Assembly: GCF_022810405.1 (NCBI RefSeq)
Contig: NZ_JALGQE010000004.1
Location: forward strand, 1 to 64,000
From: Rhodococcus sp. ARC_M5
Lineage (GTDB): Bacteria > Actinomycetota > Actinomycetes > Mycobacteriales > Mycobacteriaceae
DNA length: 64,000 bases
Direction: 5' to 3'
How positions within the stretch are numbered: position 1 is the first letter of the stretch; each line of letters opens with the position of its first letter. Below the pieces are notes generated by a model that saw only the letters and a list, made by a program, of their open reading frames with translations, was not told where the DNA came from and made no database searches. The position numbers and the translations under genes were made by a program. Shown here piece after piece: positions 29,501-37,329 of this stretch.

Positions 29501-29861
29501 ATCGGAAGAGCCCACCACCGAGGCTGCAGCGGAATCCAAGCCGACCGTCCAGCCGAAGGGTCTGGCCGTCAAGTCCGGATTCAAGAAGCCGGGTGCACGC
29601 ACTCCCGGTGCTGCATCTCCGGCGACACCGGCCGAGCCGAAGAACGCAGAGCCCGAGAAGGCCGAGCCGACTCCGGATGCCGATGCACCTGCCGATGCAC
29701 CGAAGTCCGAGGCACCGGAAGCAGAGGCACCGGCAGCAGAGGCACCGAAGGCTGAGGCGTCGGACACTGCGGGTGAAGCCGACGATCGCACTCCACCCAA
29801 GCCGAAGGCCGGTGGACTCGGATTCGCTCCGGGAGCCAAGGTTCCGGGTCGCCGGAAGTAA
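26580..29861 (+). CDS. Membrane Fe-S oxidoreductase (Rv0338c-like, heterodisulfide-reductase type)
   Basis: A 1093-residue protein. Five N-terminal hydrophobic helices (for example WAHWLVMIGFMLGAIVWFEA) resemble a NarI-like heme/quinone domain. Two 4Fe-4S motifs follow, CTECGRCQSQCP (about residues 298-309) and CTTCGACVEQCP (about 397-408). Then come two CCG domains (VGCAGAYED, CAHCFNALG, then DPCYLGRHN, CCGAGG, GCPFC). It should move electrons between a membrane carrier and an unknown partner. Rv0338c (about 880 residues), in the same gene order, is required for growth in M. tuberculosis. The last 330 residues are a low-complexity Ala/Pro/Glu/Lys tail with three repeated basic units. AAAGG precedes the ATG. 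Confidence 0.88.
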   Translation: MNALTITLGTVGALLSLVCWYVFIRGGLRMFNIVRLGQPAPDRWRPIVPRFKQMVVEFLAHTKMVKFRTVGWAHWLVMIGFMLGAIVWFEAYGQTFNPEFHWPIVGDTAAYHLIDELLGLGTVIGITTLIIIRQLNHPRKPERQSRFAGSGFKAAYFVEAVVLIEGLGMVFVKAGKIATYGHGNPYTDFFTIRLAELLPANSNMVAVFAFVKLMSGMIWLYIVGSRINWGIAWHRFTAFPNIYFKRMDDGTVALGPAKPMMSGGKVLEMEEADPDVDAFGAGKIEDFSWKGWLDFTTCTECGRCQSQCPAWNTGKPLSPKLLIMSLRDHSHAKAPYLLAGGKKDMAGDEVGLVDAEGNVDQKALDAIPQNARDEADRKLVADAIEGGIIDPEVLWSCTTCGACVEQCPVDIEHVDHIIDMRRYQVLIESEFPSELAGLFKNLENKGNPWGQNSKDRLNWINEMDFDIPVFGQDADSFQDYEYLFWVGCAGAYEDRAKKTTKAVAELLATAGVKFMVLGADETCTGDSARRAGNEFLFQQLAMQNIETINNVFDGVEQNKRKIVVTCAHCFNALGNEYPQVGGDYDVVHHTQLLNRLVRQKKLIPVASVSQDITYHDPCYLGRHNKVYDAPRELMAASGSNLKEMPRHGERSMCCGAGGARMWMEENIGKRINIDRVDEALATNPKKIATGCPFCRVMLTDGVTARQEGGAHEGVEVVDVAQLMLESITRVESSVLGENIKVIPRERTPEEKLATENAAEVEEAERIAPVEEPAEAKSAPAAPAPKAGGGLKMKGLAKAPGAKAPGSAGATDQADTAEAEAAPKPKGLGMAGGKAPGGKGLQMKGKAPGAKAAAPAPAPAPAETPAEAPSAEASESTPSVKPKGLAVKSGFKKPGAKAPGKPAEADAASASTPETSQSAESGAAASESKPTVQPKGLAVKSGFKKPGAKAPGKPAAGAPASEAPAAEAPAAEAPVSEEPTTEAAAESKPTVQPKGLAVKSGFKKPGARTPGAASPATPAEPKNAEPEKAEPTPDADAPADAPKSEAPEAEAPAAEAPKAEASDTAGEADDRTPPKPKAGGLGFAPGAKVPGRRK
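29213..29610. repeat. Three basic repeats in the tail of the Fe-S reductase
   Basis: The unit PKGLAVKSGFKKPGAKAPG occurs at about 29213-29282 and 29367-29438, and in part (KPGARTPG) at about 29546-29610. Acidic Ala/Glu/Pro spacers separate them. A hexanucleotide run at about 29138-29160 encodes AP repeats. Confidence 0.85.
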
Positions 29862-29879
29862 CCTCACACCCTTTTTACC

Positions 29880-29921
29880 GACTGCGCGCCCCTGCTCACG
29901 TCAGAGCAGGGGCGCGCAGTC
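29880..29921. terminator. Strong 18-bp hairpin terminator
   Basis: GACTGCGCGCCCCTGCTC, a six-base loop ACGTCA and its exact complement lie 18 bp after the Fe-S reductase stop, preceded by a T run (CTTTTTACC). A partial copy of the left arm, TTTCTACCGACTGCGCGCCC, recurs at 30957-30976. Confidence 0.85.
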
Positions 29922-30029
29922 GTCAGTAGGGGTGTGCGGTCCCGGCACGAGTTATCCACAGGCAGCGAGTTATCCATAATCGGGCACTTGGGGCTTGTCG
30001 AAAGCGATTGCGCCCGAGAGCATTTCTCC

Positions 30030-31022
30030 ATGACCCGCATCGTCTCGCGATCCGACGCACTCTCCCGCGGAATTTCCGACGCAGAGTTGCAGCGCTACTG
30101 CCGAACGCGAGCGTGGCGTCGACTCCGTCCCGGAAGGTTCGTCAGCAGAGAAGAATTCGACGCACTGCCGAGGGAAGACAAGCATCGGGTCATCGCGGAG
30201 GCTGTGTTCGACGCAACCACCTCACCCGACGCAGTCGTCAGCCATGTGAGTGCGGCCGTCTTCCACGGTCTCGACGTATGGAATGCCGACCTGAGCCGAG
30301 TGCACATCACGCGCAATCGTGCCCGCGGCGGCGGTCGTAGCAGCGCCGTTCGAGCGGTGCACACCTCGCCGTACACCGACGAAGAAGTTGTGGACTTCGA
30401 CGGCGTGCGAATCACGGCTCTCGCGCGCACCGTTGCCGATTGTGCCCGCTCACTCCCGTTCGAGACGGCCGTCTGTATCGCGGACTTCGCTGCCAGAACC
30501 CGCGGACTCACCACCGAAGATGTTCTCGCGGCACTGGATTCGTGCCCGAACCACCCGGGCAATCGGATGGCCCGTCGAGTCGCGGAGTTCATGAACGGCC
30601 GGTCCGAGAGTGTCGGGGAATCCCGCGCCCGAGTAGTGCTGCACAGCCTGGGCTACACCCCACTGCTGCAGGTACCGATCACAGATTCCTGTGGCCCCGC
30701 CGGGCGCGTGGATTTCGATCTGCCCGACATCGAGACCGTGCTGGAATTCGACGGCAAGGTGAAGTACGGACGCTACGTGCCCGAGGGGAAGTCTGCGGCC
30801 GATGTGTTGTGGGACGAGAAGCGTCGCGAGGATCGCATTCGCGCCACCGGACGCCAGGTGGTGCGAATCGCCTGGTCTGACCTCGAGCACCCCGAACTCG
30901 TCGATCGAATGATCCGCGATGCTGCCGACAGAGCCATGCGGCGCAACCGCGCGACCTTTCTACCGACTGCGCGCCCGTCGTCGCGTCGAAAGACAGGCGC
31001 GCACCCTGCACAAGCAGTGTGA
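30030..31022 (+). CDS. AbiEi-like N-terminal domain protein with DUF559-like C-terminus
   Basis: A 330-residue protein of a type common in actinobacteria. The N-terminus is a winged helix of the AbiEi antitoxin kind (SRSDALSRGISDAELQRYCR, then WRRLRPGRFV). The middle has the usual SHVSAAVFHGL and ITALARTVADCAR blocks. The C-terminus resembles a restriction-endonuclease/Vsr fold (RVDFDLPDIETVLEFDGKVKYG, then EKRREDRIRATGRQVVRIAW). Its function is unknown and no AbiEii-like toxin lies beside it. ATG 30030 was chosen because the HTH begins there. An earlier start at 29934 overlaps the hairpin tail. Its last codons contain a partial copy of the upstream hairpin. Confidence 0.65.
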   Translation: MTRIVSRSDALSRGISDAELQRYCRTRAWRRLRPGRFVSREEFDALPREDKHRVIAEAVFDATTSPDAVVSHVSAAVFHGLDVWNADLSRVHITRNRARGGGRSSAVRAVHTSPYTDEEVVDFDGVRITALARTVADCARSLPFETAVCIADFAARTRGLTTEDVLAALDSCPNHPGNRMARRVAEFMNGRSESVGESRARVVLHSLGYTPLLQVPITDSCGPAGRVDFDLPDIETVLEFDGKVKYGRYVPEGKSAADVLWDEKRREDRIRATGRQVVRIAWSDLEHPELVDRMIRDAADRAMRRNRATFLPTARPSSRRKTGAHPAQAV

Positions 31023-31111
31023 GGTTGCCTCCGACCCCCTCGGAAGTAGCGGAATCGGACATCGTGAGTATGGTCGGAATCGCACGGCGTACCCGAGAAG
31101 TAGGAGCAGGC

Positions 31112-31381
31112 ATGACCGACGACGCGGACAAGCTCTTTCGCCGCTACGACGAGTGGTGGACGGCTCTGCCACCGGACGACCGAGCGCACGTCGAACAATG
31201 CTGCGAGTCCGGCCGCACCGACGAGCGCCTCTGCGCACTCATCCGCGAACACAACGGCCCGTCCAAGGCAGCGTTCGAGGCGGGCAGCAAATTGTCGGAG
31301 GGCAACAGCAAGTACTGCGCTATCCCCAGCGCGCTACTCGAGTTTCTCGAAGCGAAAAGGGCGCACCCACCGCTCAGCTAG
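31112..31381 (+). CDS. Small hypothetical protein
   Basis: An 89-residue soluble protein without a recognised family. It contains FRRYDEWWTALPPDDRAHVE, two cysteines (QCCESG) and a further one in KYCAIPSALLEFLEAKR. ATG 31112 was chosen because AGGAGCAGGC lies directly upstream. It overlaps the convergent S9 peptidase gene by 8 bp. Confidence 0.55.
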   Translation: MTDDADKLFRRYDEWWTALPPDDRAHVEQCCESGRTDERLCALIREHNGPSKAAFEAGSKLSEGNSKYCAIPSALLEFLEAKRAHPPLS

Positions 31382-33287
31382 CGGGACGCCACAGCTGCAG
31401 CTCGGGGATTCCGGGCGGCGTGAATCCCATGACCTGGCCGTAGAAGGACAGTTCGGATTCTCGCGCGTTCACCTGTGTCTCCAGTTTGCGGAATCCGTGC
31501 GACTCGCCCGCGTAAGCCAGGTAGGCATGCGGTATTCCCTTCTCCACCATCGCATCTCGGAACCGCTCGGCCTGTGACGGCGGCACGATCGGATCGTCCA
31601 GCCCCTGCAACAACAGCACCGGGCAGTTCAGTCCGTCGACGTTGTTGACCGGAGCGCGGGTGCGGTACAGATCGATGGCCTCGGGCAGCGGTCCGATGAG
31701 CCCGTCGATGTAGCGGGACTCGAAGTCGTGGGTCTCGGCAACGAACAGCTCCAGCTCGGCGACACCGAAGTACGATGCACCGCAAGCGAATACGTCGGAG
31801 GATGTCAGCGCGGCCAGAACCGTCCACCCACCCGCGGAGCCACCTTCGATGGCCAGCCGGCGTGGGTCGGCGAGTCCGCTGTCGGCCAGCCCCTGCACCG
31901 CGGCAATGGTGTCTTCGACGTCGACCACTCCCCACTGCCCGCGCAGCCGGTTGCGGTATTCGCGGCCGTATCCACTGGACCCGCCGTAGTTCACATCGAC
32001 GACGCCGATGCCGCGGCTGGTGAAGTAGGCGAACAACGGATTGAGACCTGGTGCCACATGCGCCGTCGGACCGCCGTGGACGAAGGCGACATACGGCGGG
32101 AGTTCGCCGTCGAGCCCTTCGTAGGATGGGTTGCGCGGCGCATAGGCGATGGCGTGCACCTCACGATTCGGTCCATGGAACGTCACCTGACGCCCCTCCG
32201 GCAAGTAAGCAGCGTCGGGAACGGACTCGAAACCCGAACGCACAGCGGTCAATTCGCGAGATTCGAGGTCGAGGGTGAACAACCCGGCTGCAACGTGCGC
32301 TCCGCCGCACTTGATCAACACTGTCGAGCCGGAACGCCCACCGAGGCCCACCGACGTCACCCCGTCGAGCGCGATGTCGTCCAGTTCCCCGGACACTGGA
32401 TCGAGGATCGCCAATGTGTCGGTGCCGACGGTCCGCGCGGTGAGCAGAGTCCCGTCGTCGAGCACGGAATACCAGCTCGATCCCAGCCGCCACAGTGGAG
32501 CCCCGAAGTCGGCGTCGAGCGCCCGAAGCGGTGTGACCGACCCGTCGAGCGTGACCGAATACAGGTTCCACCAACCACTTCGGTCGCTGATGGCGTACAG
32601 CGATTCGTTGTCGATCCATTCCGGCTGCAACACCGATTCCTCGGTCGAACCGAGCAGTACGGTCCATGCGCCGGGATCGGCCAGCGACGCTACGCGCAGT
32701 TCCGTTCCGTCCCATGGCATCTGCGGGTGGTTCCAGGCAATCCAGGCGATGCGGGTGCCGTCGGGTGACAGTCTCGGGAACGCAAGGAAGTCCGAGCCCG
32801 CCACCAACGAGCGCACTCCGCCGCCGCCGAGATCGATGGCCACGATGTCTCGGGACACCGCGCCCGCGTCGTGCATCTCGCGAACTGCGATGACGTCGGT
32901 GCCGACCATCGACAGATCGGCGTACCGGATGCTCGACGCCACAGCCGGTTTCGGAGTCAGCGGCACGGGTGCGCCGCCGGGGGTGAGTCGGTAGACGCGT
33001 TGATCGGAGAACTCGGCGAACACCAGGTCGCCGTCTGCCGTCGCGGTCCAGGCTCCCCCGCCGTATTCGTGTACGCGGGTGCGGGCGTTGAACGGTGCGG
33101 GCAGGATGGGCTGCACTTCTCCGTCGACATGGCGGCAGATCGCTGTTCGGCCCTGTTCGGCGGGCCGCAGTTCCGACCACCAGATCTCGCTGCCGACGAA
33201 GCAACCACCGTCGACGGGGTGGCCCGCAGACGACAGATCTGCTGCGGTGATGGGCGAGGGCCAGGATCCGTAGGCGAGAGCAGTCAC
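31374..33287 (-). CDS. S9 prolyl-oligopeptidase-family serine peptidase
   Basis: A 637-residue cytosolic peptidase. The N-terminal 380 residues form a beta-propeller with repeated blade motifs (FPRLSPDGTRIAWIAWNHP, LQPEWIDNESLYAISDRSG). The C-terminal alpha/beta-hydrolase domain has the nucleophile in IEGGSAGGWT, Asp in QGLDDPIVPPSQ and His in GESHGFRK, plus YGGSSGYGREYR before the nucleophile, as in acyl-aminoacyl/dipeptidyl peptidases. The start was set at GTG 33287, directly downstream of a -10 box. Upstream in-frame codons lack support. It is divergent from a small DUF3263-like gene. Confidence 0.85.
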   Translation of the reverse strand: MTALAYGSWPSPITAADLSSAGHPVDGGCFVGSEIWWSELRPAEQGRTAICRHVDGEVQPILPAPFNARTRVHEYGGGAWTATADGDLVFAEFSDQRVYRLTPGGAPVPLTPKPAVASSIRYADLSMVGTDVIAVREMHDAGAVSRDIVAIDLGGGGVRSLVAGSDFLAFPRLSPDGTRIAWIAWNHPQMPWDGTELRVASLADPGAWTVLLGSTEESVLQPEWIDNESLYAISDRSGWWNLYSVTLDGSVTPLRALDADFGAPLWRLGSSWYSVLDDGTLLTARTVGTDTLAILDPVSGELDDIALDGVTSVGLGGRSGSTVLIKCGGAHVAAGLFTLDLESRELTAVRSGFESVPDAAYLPEGRQVTFHGPNREVHAIAYAPRNPSYEGLDGELPPYVAFVHGGPTAHVAPGLNPLFAYFTSRGIGVVDVNYGGSSGYGREYRNRLRGQWGVVDVEDTIAAVQGLADSGLADPRRLAIEGGSAGGWTVLAALTSSDVFACGASYFGVAELELFVAETHDFESRYIDGLIGPLPEAIDLYRTRAPVNNVDGLNCPVLLLQGLDDPIVPPSQAERFRDAMVEKGIPHAYLAYAGESHGFRKLETQVNARESELSFYGQVMGFTPPGIPELQLWRPAS

Positions 33288-33294
33288 GGGTTCC

Positions 33295-33300
33295 ACCCTA
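33295..33300 (-). promoter_or_regulatory. -10 box of a probable leaderless transcript
   Basis: TAGGGT (minus strand) is followed after seven bases by GTG 33287 of the S9 peptidase gene. No ribosome binding site is present. Confidence 0.5.
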
Positions 33301-33387
33301 GTGAACTGACGTGCACGTAACGCGGTGTTCACCGGACCTTCAACCACGACCCGGATGATGGGTGACAAGCAGCACTAGGGGGACACC

Positions 33388-33615
33388 ATGCGCCGGACCA
33401 CTACCCACTCGGTGGACCACGAGATTCTGACATTCGGCCGAACCTGGCGTGGGTACGGCGGTGGTAGCGACGAGGACATCTACGTAGCGTTCGGCGTCGA
33501 CGCGCGGACCTACTTCCAGCGACTGCGTCGCATTCTCGATTCACCGGTCGCCGAGGATCTGACCCCGGACGAGCGGGCCGCGATTGCCGACATCTGCCGG
33601 GCGCGACTCGCCTGA
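33388..33615 (+). CDS. DUF3263-like small protein
   Basis: A 75-residue protein with the pattern of the actinobacterial DUF3263 family: ILTFGRTWRGYGGGSDEDIY, then FGVDARTYFQRLRRILDSP. The second part looks like a helix-turn-helix, so DNA binding is possible. GGGGGAC lies before the ATG. Its 3' end is 7 bp from the convergent SRAP gene. Confidence 0.65.
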   Translation: MRRTTTHSVDHEILTFGRTWRGYGGGSDEDIYVAFGVDARTYFQRLRRILDSPVAEDLTPDERAAIADICRARLA

Positions 33616-33622
33616 GACATCG

Positions 33623-34330
33623 CTATACCGGTGTCAGCAGCTCCGGGCTGTTGTTCTTCACGCTGTTCACCGCGGTGCTGACCTCGTAGGGCTCGAGCCG
33701 TGGTTCGGGGATCGCGGCCAGCAGGTCTCGAACGTCCCCGAGGTCCGTCACTGCGGGGTCGAGCCAGCTCGAACGGAGATCCGGCGGAAGCACGACCGGT
33801 GAGCGATCGTGAATGTGGCCGAGCGCATCGGCAGCCGGGGACGTCAGCACGGTGACCGACCAGACCCAGCGGTTCTCGTCGTCCTCGGCCCTGGTGGGAT
33901 CTCGCCACAGCTCGTACAGGCCTGCCATCGCAAGCACGCCGTCACCGTCGTGCAGGAAATAGGGCACCTTTGCGCCGTCGCGCTTCTCCCACTCGTAGTA
34001 GCCGTCGGCGGGAACGATGCATCGCCGACGGCTCGCTGCCTTCTTGAACGACGGTTTCTCGGTGATGGTCTCGGACCTGGCGTTGATCAGCCGCGAACCG
34101 ATTTTTGCGTCCTTCGCCCACGACGGGATCAGGCCCCAGCGCACCGATCGCAGTTGCCGCACGGCGTCGGCCTCGGGTTCGTCTTTCGGTGCGCGCTCGA
34201 GCACCGTCCGGACCGTCTGGGTGGGGGCCACGTTGTACGAGGCCGGCACTTCCGCTCCGACGGTCTCGGCGATGTCGAACACCGCCTGCAGGTCGCTGTC
34301 ACTCCGGGTACTGGCATACCGTCCGCACAT
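33623..34330 (-). CDS. SRAP-domain abasic-site DNA crosslinking protein (YedK/HMCES family)
   Basis: A 235-residue protein that binds abasic sites in single-stranded DNA through a covalent thiazolidine formed by Cys2. The key residues are all present: MCGRYAS at the N-terminus, Asn in YNVAPTQ, the RLINARSETI block, Glu in PADGYYEWEK and His in GHIHDRSPVVL. The start at ATG 34330 is fixed by the need for Cys at position 2. The frame is open far upstream without meaning. In many genomes such genes belong to the SOS response, but no LexA box was identified here. Confidence 0.93.
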   Translation of the reverse strand: MCGRYASTRSDSDLQAVFDIAETVGAEVPASYNVAPTQTVRTVLERAPKDEPEADAVRQLRSVRWGLIPSWAKDAKIGSRLINARSETITEKPSFKKAASRRRCIVPADGYYEWEKRDGAKVPYFLHDGDGVLAMAGLYELWRDPTRAEDDENRWVWSVTVLTSPAADALGHIHDRSPVVLPPDLRSSWLDPAVTDLGDVRDLLAAIPEPRLEPYEVSTAVNSVKNNSPELLTPV

Positions 34331-34417
34331 GGAAGCAGATTGTTCCACCAACCACTGACATCCCGGGCGAAACAACCTCGTGGAATTACGTGGCACCCAC
34401 CTGGCACGATGTGACGG

Positions 34418-35668
34418 GTGACCACTCCGCAGATCCACTCCCAGCCGCGTTACCGCACGTTGCAGCAGTCCACCAAGCTGCAGAACGTGCTGTACGAGAT
34501 CCGCGGACCGGTACACGCCCACGCCGCCCGTCTCGAGGCCGAGGGGCACCGCATCCTCAAGCTCAACATCGGAAACCCGGCACCCTTCGGGTTCGAGGCC
34601 CCCGACGTGATCGTGCGCGACATGATCGCGGCGCTGCCGGTGGCCCAGGGGTACTCCGAGTCCAAGGGCATCCTGTCGGCCAGGCGAGCCATCGTCACGC
34701 GCTACGAACTCGAGCCGGGCTTCCCCGAGCTCGACGTCGACGACATCTACCTCGGCAACGGGGTGTCCGAGCTCATCACGATGACGATGCAGGCATTGCT
34801 CGACGACGGTGACGAAGTACTGATCCCGGCGCCGGACTACCCGCTCTGGACGGCGATGACGACGCTGTCCGGCGGCAAGGCCGTGCACTACATGTGCGAC
34901 GAGGAGAACGGGTGGAATCCCGATCTGGCCGACATCGAGTCCAAGATCACCCCGAAGACCGTCGCGCTGCTGGTGATCAACCCCAACAATCCGACGGGGG
35001 CGGTGTACTCGAAGGAGGTGCTGCAGGGCATCGTCGATCTGGCGCGCAAGCACCAGCTGCTGCTGCTCGCGGACGAGATCTACGACCGGATTCTCTACGA
35101 CGACGCAGAGCACACCTCGCTGGCGAGCCTGGCTCCCGACCTGCTCTGCCTGACGTACAACGGACTCTCCAAGGCGTATCGAGTGGCCGGCTACCGCGCC
35201 GGATGGCTCGCGATCACCGGACCGAAGGCACACGCCGCAGGGTTCATCGAGGGCATCGACCTTCTCGCGTCGACGCGACTGTGCCCCAATGTGCCTGCAC
35301 AACACGCCATTCAGGTCGCACTCGGTGGGTATCAGAGCATCGAGGATCTGATCCTGCCCGGCGGCCGTCTGCTCGAGCAGCGTGACGTCGCGTGGGAGAA
35401 GCTCAACGCGATTCACGGCGTCTCGTGCGTCAAACCGCGGGGTGCGCTGTATGCGTTTCCGCGGCTCGATCCCGAGGTGCACGAGATCTACGACGACGAG
35501 AAGCTCGTCCAGGATCTGCTGCTGCAGGAGAAGATCCTGGTGGTTCAGGGGACCGGCTTCAACTGGCCGGGCCACGACCACGTGCGCATCGTGACGTTGC
35601 CGTGGGCGCGAGACCTGGCCGTGGCGATCGAGAGGTTCGGTAACTTCCTCGCGTCGTACAAGCAATGA
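34418..35668 (+). CDS. alaA: Alanine-type aminotransferase (AlaA/Rv0337c-like)
   Basis: A 416-residue PLP enzyme of fold type I. It closely follows E. coli AlaA: KLNIGNPAPFGFEAPD, then QGYSESKGILSARRAI, PAPDYPLWTAMTTLSGG, INPNNPTGAVYSKE, ADEIYDRILYDD, the PLP lysine in YNGLSKAYRVAGYRAGW and the C-terminal VKPRGALYAFPR with arginine. It should convert pyruvate and glutamate to alanine and 2-oxoglutarate. The M. tuberculosis neighbour of Rv0338c, Rv0337c, is annotated aspC but is of this type. The start is GTG 34418 with no ribosome binding site. CACGAT seven bases upstream may be a weak -10. Alanine dehydrogenase lies 1.7 kb downstream. Confidence 0.88.
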   Translation: MTTPQIHSQPRYRTLQQSTKLQNVLYEIRGPVHAHAARLEAEGHRILKLNIGNPAPFGFEAPDVIVRDMIAALPVAQGYSESKGILSARRAIVTRYELEPGFPELDVDDIYLGNGVSELITMTMQALLDDGDEVLIPAPDYPLWTAMTTLSGGKAVHYMCDEENGWNPDLADIESKITPKTVALLVINPNNPTGAVYSKEVLQGIVDLARKHQLLLLADEIYDRILYDDAEHTSLASLAPDLLCLTYNGLSKAYRVAGYRAGWLAITGPKAHAAGFIEGIDLLASTRLCPNVPAQHAIQVALGGYQSIEDLILPGGRLLEQRDVAWEKLNAIHGVSCVKPRGALYAFPRLDPEVHEIYDDEKLVQDLLLQEKILVVQGTGFNWPGHDHVRIVTLPWARDLAVAIERFGNFLASYKQ

Positions 35669-35885
35669 GCCGCGAAGTTACCGTCAAGTAGTTGAAAGTG
35701 ACGCACAAAACATCGGGGCGGTCCCGCCTGAACCACGAATGATCTGTACATTGGCGGACGGCACTTCGGTGCCCGCGAGCCCTGGTCGTACCCCTCCCCC
35801 CCGGGTCGGTCAGGTGGTGGCGGGGGACGCCCCCCCTGCTCCCCGCCACCGAGCTCCTCGCATCGGCCACCATCCCGGCCCGTAC

Positions 35886-35891
35886 TAGCCT
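35886..35891 (+). promoter_or_regulatory. -10 box of a probable leaderless transcript
   Basis: TAGCCT is followed after six bases by GTG 35898 of the YibE/F gene, with no ribosome binding site. The 229-bp gap before it also has C-rich and G-rich runs at about 35794-35840 that can fold into a stem. Confidence 0.5.
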
Positions 35892-35897
35892 TGCACC

Positions 35898-37256
35898 GTG
35901 GAACCACACGGCACGTCTCCCGATGGCAACAGGCCAAGCCTCGACGCTTATGCAGGCCATGGACACGGGCACGGCCACAGCGATACTCCGGCTCCGTTGG
36001 GACCGGTGGCGGCCAAGGTCGTCGTCGGACTGTTGGTTGCCATCGCCATTGCCGTGATCGGCGGAGCCATCGCCTTGTGGCCCAGCCAGCAGAGTGTCGA
36101 CATCCCACTGCCGTTCCAGACCTCCGGCGGTGGTGCGGTGTCCACCGAGGCCGGCACCATCACCTCGCAGAGCATCGGGACCTGCGGAAGTCCCGACGCA
36201 GGCAGAGCATTCACCGGCGACCCGACACCTGCGGTCAACGACTCCTACGAATGCCAGCGCAGCATCGTCGACATCACCACCGGCGAGGACGCAGGCAAGA
36301 GGACGGTACTCGAGATCGCGCCGGGTCCCGGCCAACCGACGCTGAGCGCAGGCGAGGACATCCGTCTGGTTGTGCAGACCGACCCGTCGGGAGGAGTCCG
36401 CTACTCCTTCAACGACTACTCCCGAGGGCTGCCGCTGGCACTGATCGTCGGCGTGTTCGCCGTGGTCATCTGCGTCGTCGCCCGTTGGCGGGGGTTCCGC
36501 GCACTGGTCGGCCTGCTTCTCGCGTTCGCGGTGCTGGTGGTGTTCATGCTGCCCGCCCTGCTCGACGGCGCACCCGCCATTCCGGTCGCCCTCGTCGCCG
36601 GTGCGGTGATTCTCTACGCCGTGCTGTATCTGGCGCACGGGGTGAATCTACGCACCAGCTCGGCGCTGCTGGGCACGCTCACGTCGATGGCCCTGGCGGC
36701 AGTGCTGTCCTACGTCGCGATCCGCATGACCCATCTCACCGGGTTGTCCGAGGAGCAGAACACCGCCGTGCAGACGTACATCGGCAATGTCAGCGTCACC
36801 GGCCTGCTGCTGGCCGGGTTCATCATCGGTTCGCTCGGCGTACTCAACGACGTGACGATCACGCAGGCGTCGGCGGCCTTCGAGCTCGCCTCGGTGGACG
36901 AGACGGCGACGCGGCGCGAGATCTTCACCGCCACGATGCGGGTGGGACGTGACCACATCGCCAGTACCGTCTACACCCTCGTGCTCGCCTACGCCGGTGG
37001 CGCGCTACCCCTGCTGTTGCTGTTCAGCGTCGCCGACCGGTCCATCCAGGACGTTCTCACCGGCGATTCGGTGGCCATCGAGATCGTCCGCTCCGCGGTG
37101 GGCGGCGTCGCGCTGGCTCTCTCGGTCCCGCTGACCACGGCCATCGCCGTGCTGTTGGCGCGTCCCATCACCGTGGGTGGGCCCTCCAACCGAGCGCAGC
37201 GCCGGGCCGCGGCACCGGCCCGCAAGGCACGGGGCTCGGGCCGGCACAGCGCGTAG
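35898..37256 (+). CDS. YibE/F-family membrane protein
   Basis: A 452-residue protein with a His/Gly-rich N-terminus (GHGHGHGHSD), one N-terminal helix, an external domain of about 110 residues with two cysteines (GTCGSPD, YECQRS), and seven further helices. The YibE/F signature is visible as GVLNDVTITQASAAFEL and RVGRDHIASTVYTLVLAYAGG. The function of the family is unknown. The His-rich head could bind a metal. The start is GTG 35898, placed right after a -10 box. The C-terminus is basic. Confidence 0.85.
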   Translation: MEPHGTSPDGNRPSLDAYAGHGHGHGHSDTPAPLGPVAAKVVVGLLVAIAIAVIGGAIALWPSQQSVDIPLPFQTSGGGAVSTEAGTITSQSIGTCGSPDAGRAFTGDPTPAVNDSYECQRSIVDITTGEDAGKRTVLEIAPGPGQPTLSAGEDIRLVVQTDPSGGVRYSFNDYSRGLPLALIVGVFAVVICVVARWRGFRALVGLLLAFAVLVVFMLPALLDGAPAIPVALVAGAVILYAVLYLAHGVNLRTSSALLGTLTSMALAAVLSYVAIRMTHLTGLSEEQNTAVQTYIGNVSVTGLLLAGFIIGSLGVLNDVTITQASAAFELASVDETATRREIFTATMRVGRDHIASTVYTLVLAYAGGALPLLLLFSVADRSIQDVLTGDSVAIEIVRSAVGGVALALSVPLTTAIAVLLARPITVGGPSNRAQRRAAAPARKARGSGRHSA

Positions 37257-37329
37257 AGCGGCTTCGCCGCATGTGAGCAGAACTTCGTAGCAGGGGCCGA
37301 ACTTCCGTGCACATGCGGCGGAGCCGCTC
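37256..37329. repeat. Dispersed hairpin repeat, copy B
   Basis: The reverse complement matches copy A (4433-4504) over nearly the whole length. The arms GTGAGCAGAACTTCG and CGAACTTCCGTGCAC are imperfectly complementary, and GAGCGGCTTCGCCGC pairs with GCGGCGGAGCCGCTC outside them. It lies between two convergent genes, touches the last base of yibE/F and overlaps the ald stop codon, so it probably acts as a two-way terminator. Confidence 0.8.

Noticed and set aside
26514..29867. Open frame of 1117 codons on the minus strand
   Set aside because: It is the mirror of the Fe-S reductase gene and shows only Leu/Arg/Gly low-complexity sequence with no domain. High G+C makes such shadows common.
30030..31381. 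Possible toxin-antitoxin pair with the AbiEi-like protein and the small downstream protein
   Set aside because: The small protein has no nucleotidyltransferase motif of AbiEii, and such AbiEi-like proteins usually stand alone in actinobacteria.
34331..35665. Upstream extension of the SRAP frame
   Set aside because: SRAP proteins need Cys at position 2, which fixes the start at 34330. The extension is antisense to the aminotransferase.
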